Source of the DNA: a bacterium
Lineage (GTDB): Bacteria; Zixibacteria; MSB-5A5; GN15; FEB-12
Assembly (NCBI GenBank): GCA_030640905.1
Contig: DAOWIM010000306.1
Location: forward strand, 1 to 20,565
Direction of reading: 5' to 3'
Length of the DNA stretch: 20,565 nucleotides
Below the pieces are notes generated by a model. The model was given only the letters and a program-made list of their open reading frames with translations, did no database searches and was not told the DNA's origin. The position numbers were made by a program, and so were the translations under genes. Each line of letters begins with the position of its first letter. Within the stretch, counting starts at the first letter, position 1. Shown here one piece after another: positions 15,603-20,565 of the stretch.

Positions 15603-18278
15603 CTACCAGTCGAGGATCTGCTCAAGGTTCTTGTTGAGCTTCTCGGTTCTTTCCTGATAGTCCTGCTTTTTGGCTTTTTCTTTCTCGACCACTTCTTTTG
15701 GTGCGTTGGCCAGGAAATCAGTATTAGCCAGTTTGCGGGAGAGGCGTTCTAATAGATTCTGCAGGTTGGCCAGCTCTTTTTCGAGTCGTTTTTTCTCAAC
15801 CTCGATATCTATAAGACCGGCCAGCGGTACAAATATCTCAGCACCGGAGATAACAGCCGATGCAGAAACAGGAGGTTTCTTAATATCTGTTCCGGCAAAG
15901 AGGTTCTCCACGCGAATCAACGACCGGAAATAGCCGATGTTCCTATCCAGCAGTTTGCCATAGGAAGATTTGTCAACTCTGACATAAAGGTCAGATTGTT
16001 TTGATGGATGAACATTCAGCTCCGCTCGTATCGAACGAACCGCCGTCACTACCGCCTGAATCTGTTCCAGGCTCTGCTCAAGGTCATCATCGACATGGCT
16101 GCCGTCAGTCTTCGGCCAGGGGCCAAAAGAGATCGTAGCTTTTTTATCGTCAGTCAGATTCATCATGTCGAGATGTATCTGTTCGGTAACATACGGTACG
16201 AAAGGATGAAGCAGTTTGAGAATCTTGTCCAGCACGTAAGTGGCAACATCAAGTGAACCGTCCCGAATAGGAGTGTTGGGCTGGTCGGGCTTGATTAGTT
16301 CCACATACCATGAGCAATAGTCGTTCCATACGAAATTGTACAGAATCTTCGCTGCGGTCGAGAGTCGGTAATCATCGATAGCCTGATCAACCTGTTGGAT
16401 CGTTCTCTCCATGCGCGAGAGTATCCAGCGGTCGAAGATGACCAGGTCGCTGTTGTCAACTTTGTCGGTGACCGGTTGACGACCGTCGAGGCGCATCATC
16501 ACAAACCGCGAGACCTGATGCAGCTTGTTGACAAAATTGCGGCCTATCTCAAAAGTGTTCTTGGCAACGCACGGGTCCTGACCATCGGGCGTGGCCAACA
16601 CCAGCGACATGCGAAGAGCGTCGGCGCCATACTTGTCGATTATCTCAATCGGATCAATGCCGTTGCCGAGCGACTTGGACATGCGGATACCGTTGGCGTC
16701 GCGAACCGTACCGTGAATATAAACATCGGTGAACGGTTCCTGCCCCATGAACTCATAGCCGGCCATAGCCATGCGTGCGACCCAGAGGAATATGATCTCG
16801 GAGGCCGTACTCAAAACGCGCGTTGGATAGAACTTTTTCAAATCGTCAGTCTTCTCAGGCCACCCCATAGTGCTGAACGGCCAGAGCCACGAAGAGAACC
16901 AGGTGTCGAGAACATCTTCGTCCTGAACCAGTGTCTCAGGGTCGTAGCCGGGGCAATCTTCGGCTTTGGGACGATCTACCGAGACAAAGTACTTGCCGTC
17001 CTCGGCATGCCAGACAGGGATGCGGTGTCCCCACCAAAGCTGTCGGGAGATACACCAATCACGAATGTTCTCCATCCAGTGCAGGTATGTTTTTTCCCAG
17101 TACTCGGGATGGAATCTGATCTTCTTGTTCTTGACGGCTTCAATAGCAGGCTGGGCCAGCTCTTCCATCTTGACAAACCACTGATCGGAGAGGTACGGTT
17201 CAACAATTTCATGACAGCGGTAACAGGTGCCGGCGGACAGGTCGTACTTTTCGATTTTTTCGAGGTGACCCTTCTTCTTTAACTCTTCGACAAGTTGCTT
17301 GCGAGCCTCAAATCGATCAAGACCTTTGAACTTTCCGACGTTCTCATTGAGAGTACCGTCGGTATTGAGGATATTGATCTCCTCAAGGTCATGGCGGCGA
17401 CCGATCTCAAAGTCGTTGGGATCATGGGCCGGGGTTACTTTGACCACACCGGTTCCAAATTCCGGGTCAACATAGCTGTCGGCAATGATCGGAATCTCCC
17501 GTTCCAGAATCGGCAGAATGACAGTCTTGCCAACATATTTGGCGAAGCGGCTGTCTTTTGGGCTGACCGCCAGAGCGGTATCACCAAGCATTGTCTCCGG
17601 TCGAGTCGTGGCGACGGTCAAGAAATCGTCGGACCCCTTGATCTTGTAACGGACATACCAGAGGTGACTGTCAAAATCTTTGTGCTCGACTTCATCGTCG
17701 GACAACGAAGTGCGGCACGAAGGGCACCAGTTTACAATGCGATGCCCGCGATATAGCCAGCCTTTTTTGTGAAGATGTAGAAACACTTCGGCCACTGCGC
17801 GCGAGAGACCTTCATCGAGTGTAAAACGGGTGCGGTCCCAATCGCAACTGCAACCCATGCGTCGTAGCTGGTTGAGTATTCGGTCTTTGTGATCGTATGC
17901 CCAGTCGGAAGTGCGTTCCAGGAATTTTTCGCGTCCCAGTTCGCGGCGAGTAGTGCCCTCCGCTACCAGTTGTTTTTCAACCACTACCTGAGTGGCGATT
18001 CCGGCATGATCGGCGCCGGGTATCCACACTGACTCAAAATTTTGCATGCGGTGCTTGCGGATGAGAATGTCCTGGATCGTGTTGTTGAGAGCATGCCCAA
18101 GATGAAGGATGTTGGTGACGTTGGGCGGGGGGATTACAATAGTGTATGCTTCTTTGTCCGAATCTGCATGCCCGTTGAAAACCTTGTTCTCAATCCACCG
18201 GCTGTAGATTACGTTTTCAACTTCGGCCGGTGAATAGGCTGCTGATTTCTTCTGGGTTTTTTCGTTTTTGTTGCTCAT
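15603..18278 (-). CDS. valS: Valine--tRNA ligase
   Basis: About 891 residues, class I synthetase that charges tRNA-Val. In numbering from ATG 18305: the HIGH motif is HLGH (68-71) after IPPPNV; the editing (CP1) domain spans ~215-345 with TTRPETMLGDTA; WCPSC (193-197) and CYRCH (361-365) are zinc-finger-like cysteine pairs; the KMSKS loop is RMSKS (541-545); and the C-terminal ~65 residues are the tRNA-binding coiled coil, rich in K and E. Length is normal for ValRS. ATG 18278 is preferred. ATG 18305 adds nine residues (MSNIEYWLP) but lies only 7 nt after a very stable leader hairpin and has no homologous look. Transcription comes from the consensus promoter at 18374-18346. Confidence 0.96.
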   Translation of the reverse strand: MSNKNEKTQKKSAAYSPAEVENVIYSRWIENKVFNGHADSDKEAYTIVIPPPNVTNILHLGHALNNTIQDILIRKHRMQNFESVWIPGADHAGIATQVVVEKQLVAEGTTRRELGREKFLERTSDWAYDHKDRILNQLRRMGCSCDWDRTRFTLDEGLSRAVAEVFLHLHKKGWLYRGHRIVNWCPSCRTSLSDDEVEHKDFDSHLWYVRYKIKGSDDFLTVATTRPETMLGDTALAVSPKDSRFAKYVGKTVILPILEREIPIIADSYVDPEFGTGVVKVTPAHDPNDFEIGRRHDLEEINILNTDGTLNENVGKFKGLDRFEARKQLVEELKKKGHLEKIEKYDLSAGTCYRCHEIVEPYLSDQWFVKMEELAQPAIEAVKNKKIRFHPEYWEKTYLHWMENIRDWCISRQLWWGHRIPVWHAEDGKYFVSVDRPKAEDCPGYDPETLVQDEDVLDTWFSSWLWPFSTMGWPEKTDDLKKFYPTRVLSTASEIIFLWVARMAMAGYEFMGQEPFTDVYIHGTVRDANGIRMSKSLGNGIDPIEIIDKYGADALRMSLVLATPDGQDPCVAKNTFEIGRNFVNKLHQVSRFVMMRLDGRQPVTDKVDNSDLVIFDRWILSRMERTIQQVDQAIDDYRLSTAAKILYNFVWNDYCSWYVELIKPDQPNTPIRDGSLDVATYVLDKILKLLHPFVPYVTEQIHLDMMNLTDDKKATISFGPWPKTDGSHVDDDLEQSLEQIQAVVTAVRSIRAELNVHPSKQSDLYVRVDKSSYGKLLDRNIGYFRSLIRVENLFAGTDIKKPPVSASAVISGAEIFVPLAGLIDIEVEKKRLEKELANLQNLLERLSRKLANTDFLANAPKEVVEKEKAKKQDYQERTEKLNKNLEQILDW

Positions 18279-18312
18279 AGGTAACCAATACTCTATATTC
18301 GACATTCATGGA

Positions 18313-18327
18313 GCCGGCTGGGCCGGC
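18313..18327 (-). promoter_or_regulatory. GC-rich hairpin in the valS leader
   Basis: GCCGGC (18327-18322), loop CCA, GCCGGC (18318-18313) read on the minus strand gives a perfect 6-bp all-GC stem at about nt 13-27 of the predicted valS leader. It stands right before the upstream ATG 18305 and could favour initiation at ATG 18278. On the plus strand it is followed by CTTTT and would look like a terminator, but no plus-strand gene ends here. Confidence 0.4.
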
Positions 18328-18345
18328 CTTTTAGCAAAGACATAT

Positions 18346-18374
18346 ATTATAGCTGTGCCTTGCCGCTCTGTCAA
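18346..18374 (-). promoter_or_regulatory. Consensus sigma-70 promoter of valS
   Basis: On the minus strand TTGACA (18374-18369), a 17-bp spacer and TATAAT (18351-18346) form a perfect consensus promoter. The start is expected near 18339, about 60 nt before ATG 18278. It should be a strong, housekeeping-factor promoter. Confidence 0.85.
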
Positions 18375-18378
18375 GTCG

Positions 18379-18409
18379 CCGACATGTCGGTTTGCTGCCG
18401 ACGAGTCGG
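18379..18409. promoter_or_regulatory. Two tandem CCGAC-N2-GTCGG palindromes in the valS/mazG divergent region
   Basis: CCGACATGTCGG (18379-18390) and CCGACGAGTCGG (18398-18409) share identical 5-bp arms and a 2-bp centre. Their centres are 19 bp apart, close to two helical turns. They lie just upstream of the valS -35 element (first copy 4 bp away) and upstream of the mazG promoter, which is where a dimeric repressor or activator would act on one or both genes. The binding protein is unknown. Confidence 0.55.
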
Positions 18410-18425
18410 GTGCCTTACGAACGGT

Positions 18426-18455
18426 TTGCTTAATCGGCGAGAGCCGGGGTCTAAT
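18426..18455 (+). promoter_or_regulatory. Possible mazG promoter giving a leaderless mRNA
   Basis: TTGCTT (18426-18431), an 18-bp spacer and TCTAAT (18450-18455, five of six matches to TATAAT). The expected start, about 7 nt after the -10 element, coincides with the mazG ATG at 18462. No Shine-Dalgarno sequence sits close to that ATG, which fits a leaderless transcript. The -35 element is weak. Confidence 0.4.
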
Positions 18456-18461
18456 TTCATT

Positions 18462-19256
18462 ATGTCGGAACAGAAAAAAGAGATATTAGGGAAGAATTTG
18501 AGCCCTTTTCGGCGACTGGTCAGGATTATGGCTATTTTACGATCTGAGGAGGGCTGTGCCTGGGACCGTAAACAAACGCACCAGAGCCTGCTACCGTACC
18601 TGATTGAGGAAACCTACGAAGTCCAGGAAACAATTGAGGCCGAAGACTGGCCGGGCTTAAAAGAAGAACTGGGCGATCTGATGTGCCAGATTGTCTTTCA
18701 CAGTCAACTTGCCGCCGAACGGAATGTCTTTGACATAGATGATGCCGTCAACCTGATTGCCGACAAACTTGTTGCCCGTCACCCTCATGTCTTCGGCGAG
18801 AAAAAAGACCTCAGCCCCGATCAGGTGCGCGATCAATGGGAGCAGATCAAGGTTGAGTCGGGCGAGAAAAAATCAGTGCTGTCCGGTCTGCCGCGTTCGA
18901 TGCCTTCCTTGACGATGGCTTATCGAATGGGAGAGAAGGCGGCCGGGATCGGGTTTGACTGGAACAACGCTTCCCAGGTTGTTGCCAAACTCGACGAAGA
19001 ACTCGCGGAGGTAAAAGCAGAGATCGAGTCGGGCGACCGGGAGGCGCTTACCGATGAAATTGGTGATCTGTTGTTCGCGGTTGCATCGCTGGCAAGAAAG
19101 TGCGAGATCAATCCCGAGCTTGCATTGAAAAAAGCCCTTGATAAGTTCAAGAACAGGTTTGACTTGCTGGAAGAACAAATTAAATCGTCAAGCAAGAAGT
19201 TTAGCGACTATACGTTAGACGAATTGGAAAACATCTGGCAACAGATAAAACTGTAG
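18462..19256 (+). CDS. mazG: Nucleoside triphosphate pyrophosphohydrolase MazG
   Basis: 264 residues, essentially the length of E. coli MazG (263). All-alpha NTP-PPase that hydrolyses nucleoside triphosphates to monophosphates and pyrophosphate, a house-cleaning role. Two MazG repeats are visible. The first has EETYE (49-53) with EELGDL (68-73). The second has DEELAE (178-183) with DEIGDL (198-203); these acidic clusters bind Mg2+. GCAWDRKQTHQSL (31-43) is the usual N-terminal signature. The frame is open back to 18360, but those 34 extra residues cover the palindromes and predicted promoter, so ATG 18462 is chosen. It is transcribed divergently from valS. Confidence 0.94.
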   Translation: MSEQKKEILGKNLSPFRRLVRIMAILRSEEGCAWDRKQTHQSLLPYLIEETYEVQETIEAEDWPGLKEELGDLMCQIVFHSQLAAERNVFDIDDAVNLIADKLVARHPHVFGEKKDLSPDQVRDQWEQIKVESGEKKSVLSGLPRSMPSLTMAYRMGEKAAGIGFDWNNASQVVAKLDEELAEVKAEIESGDREALTDEIGDLLFAVASLARKCEINPELALKKALDKFKNRFDLLEEQIKSSSKKFSDYTLDELENIWQQIKL

Positions 19257-19579
19257 ACATCAACATGGGGCCCGTGTATCGTTTGTTGATCCAAGATGAA
19301 CTGTGTTCACGTCAGAAGTCATTCGGATACGAGTAAATTTTATGTTGTGCGATTTTCTGATCGGGGTTAGGTTCGGCGACGTTACAGACATCATAGACTC
19401 ACATTGTTCTGGAATCGGATAGTAGTGAAGGTTCATAATAGATCAAGCAGTGACTTGAACAGGAACCCGAAACAGGAGGTGTCGGAAAACACGAGACAGT
19501 TGAGAGGGAAAAATGGCTACAACATCGTTCAACACAAGACGTACTGATGCAATTTGTTTTACATAGAGAGGAATGAGAG
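19257..19579 (+). other. Intergenic region between mazG and the exported protein gene
   Basis: 323 nt without a convincing gene. It holds a 6-bp inverted repeat with a long loop just after mazG (ATCAAC at 19259, GTTGAT at 19285) but no T-run, a TGAAC-TGT-GTTCA palindrome (19297-19309), and a 17-codon open frame at 19513-19566 (ATG behind GAGAGGG) that ends 13 nt before the next gene. I see no tRNA and no clear sigma-70 or sigma-54 promoter. Confidence 0.5.
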
Positions 19580-20565
19580 ATGAAAAAAACTCTGATGATG
19601 GCGATGGTCGTGGTGCTGGGCTTTAGCTTCAGCGCTATGGGTACCGATACGCGTGTCCTGACGCTGGGTGATAACAATATGGTGCTTCTGGATGATGCCA
19701 ATATCTGGCTGTTCCCGTCACGCATCTTTGAGTATCCGAACCTTGCCGTTGGAGAATTCGGTAACCCGGAGGATGATTTCACGCAGTTTGGTGTGCATTG
19801 GAAATTCGGATCAAGCAATCCTATCGTGGTTGGTACATATTTCACCGATCTCCCGGCCTGGGATCCGCAGAATCTTTATCGCACCGATGGCGATCTGATT
19901 CCGTTCGATTCGTCTTTGTGGGATAATCGCAGGATTGATTTTTTCTATGGCAACGAATTGAGTAGATTTAATCTCGGCATGCGCATGTCACTGACGCAGA
20001 GCAGCCAGGTTCATGACATTGCTGGTCCCCCCTCCGACCAGAGCAAGGAATCGTTCAGCTATGTCGATTTTGGATTCAGCGCAACCGCGCTTTCAGGAAT
20101 GTGGGATGTTGCCCTGAATCTGGCCAAAGGTTCATGGACCGACCGTGGTGAGGATGGCTTAATACAGTCGGACGCCGATGGTTTTTATGATATTTCGATA
20201 GTGGGTCGTTGTTTCCGTGAATTTGGCGCCGACTATACCCTGGTTCCGCATGTTGGTTTGTATCGAAGCAAACGTGGTGTGGAGATATACGACACGATTG
20301 ACTCTACGATCAAGAAAACCGAATCAACTATCAATCTTGGTTGTGGCCTCAACTACACACCGACAAGAAACGTGCTGGCGGTGGCCGACTTTGGGTTCAT
20401 GCACACAACCTGGAAGCAGGAGATATTGGAGATATTGATTCCGGCGCAGGCTGTTGAGGAGGGTGAGGAAGAGACCTTGACGACGATTCCTTACTTCAAG
20501 ATTGGGTTCGACGCTGATGTTTTCAAGTGGATGGACGTTCGGTTTGGAGCGACTTCGTTCTGGAA
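19580..20565 (+). CDS. Exported protein, probable outer-membrane beta-barrel (partial, runs off the window)
   Basis: At least 328 residues, open at the window end. The N-terminus MKKTLMMAMVVVLGFSFSA is a clear signal peptide (two lysines, a hydrophobic core, cleavage likely near residues 19-21). The mature part begins TDTRVLTLGDNNMVLLDDANIWLFPSRI and then shows repeated short amphipathic strands with alternating hydrophobic and polar residues and many Gly, Asp, Tyr, Phe and Trp residues, as in transmembrane beta-barrels. Examples are FSYVDFGFSATALSG, HVGLYRSKRGVEIYD and TINLGCGLNYTP. An acidic insert (EEGEEE) follows near residue 293. AGAGAGGA 8-15 nt upstream could serve as a ribosome binding site. 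I do not recognise a named family, and the C-terminus, where a closing strand or sorting domain would lie, is missing. Confidence 0.75.
   Translation, partial: MKKTLMMAMVVVLGFSFSAMGTDTRVLTLGDNNMVLLDDANIWLFPSRIFEYPNLAVGEFGNPEDDFTQFGVHWKFGSSNPIVVGTYFTDLPAWDPQNLYRTDGDLIPFDSSLWDNRRIDFFYGNELSRFNLGMRMSLTQSSQVHDIAGPPSDQSKESFSYVDFGFSATALSGMWDVALNLAKGSWTDRGEDGLIQSDADGFYDISIVGRCFREFGADYTLVPHVGLYRSKRGVEIYDTIDSTIKKTESTINLGCGLNYTPTRNVLAVADFGFMHTTWKQEILEILIPAQAVEEGEEETLTTIPYFKIGFDADVFKWMDVRFGATSFW

Noticed and set aside
16395..17282. Plus-strand open frame of 295 codons opposite valS
   Set aside because: It is antisense to conserved catalytic parts of valyl-tRNA synthetase, and I see no ribosome binding site or family motifs.
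19259..19290. ATCAAC...GTTGAT inverted repeat after mazG
   Set aside because: The loop is 20 nt and there is no T-run; it is not a convincing terminator.
1..20565. CRISPR arrays, insertion sequences or phage genes
   Set aside because: There are no regularly spaced repeats, transposase motifs or terminal inverted repeats, and the coding style is uniform across the window.

Overview
The window is about 20.5 kb of bacterial chromosome with dense coding, no mobile elements, no rRNA or tRNA and no CRISPR. The gene content (a PorX-type response regulator, many cytoplasmic sensor kinases with GAF domains, an NtrC/sigma-54 module, and a secreted beta-barrel-like protein) suggests a diderm bacterium of the Fibrobacterota-Chlorobiota-Bacteroidota (FCB) sphere, possibly candidate phylum Zixibacteria. 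That placement is inference from gene style only; no 16S gene is present.

Layout. (1) 1-328: rpmB (L28) on the minus strand with its terminator. (2) 329-633: intergenic region with a long imperfect inverted repeat that could form a rod-like RNA, then a possible serS promoter. (3) 634-11980: one long plus-strand run with gaps of at most about 15 nt and many overlaps: serS, a membrane histidine kinase, a PorX-like response regulator/PglZ phosphatase-fold protein, tsaE, tsaB, rimI, accD, folC, a soluble GAF histidine kinase and a REC-GAF-GAF-histidine kinase hybrid. Housekeeping genes (tRNA charging, t6A tRNA modification, fatty acid and folate synthesis) are thus interleaved with two signalling modules. 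(4) 12091-14221: an NtrC-type sigma-54 activator and, behind a well-matched -24/-12 promoter with an upstream palindrome, a small degenerate GGDEF protein. (5) 14284-18278, minus strand: valS, then a CPA2-type cation/proton antiporter. (6) 18306-18461: divergent valS/mazG control region with a perfect consensus sigma-70 promoter for valS, two tandem CCGAC-N2-GTCGG palindromes and a promoter that would make mazG mRNA leaderless. (7) mazG, a 323-nt gap, and the 5' part of an exported beta-barrel-like protein cut by the window end.

How the genes may work together. The kinase at 1899 and the PorX-like protein at 3203 are adjacent and probably a cognate pair. The kinases at 8473 and 9839 and the activator at 12091 look like a second circuit (kinase, receiver-bearing kinase, sigma-54 activator), whose most obvious local output is the sigma-54 promoter at 13735. 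The most interesting points are the self-contained sigma-54 circuit with its degenerate GGDEF target, the PorX-like pair inside a housekeeping operon, the palindromes at the valS/mazG promoter, and the structured element before serS.
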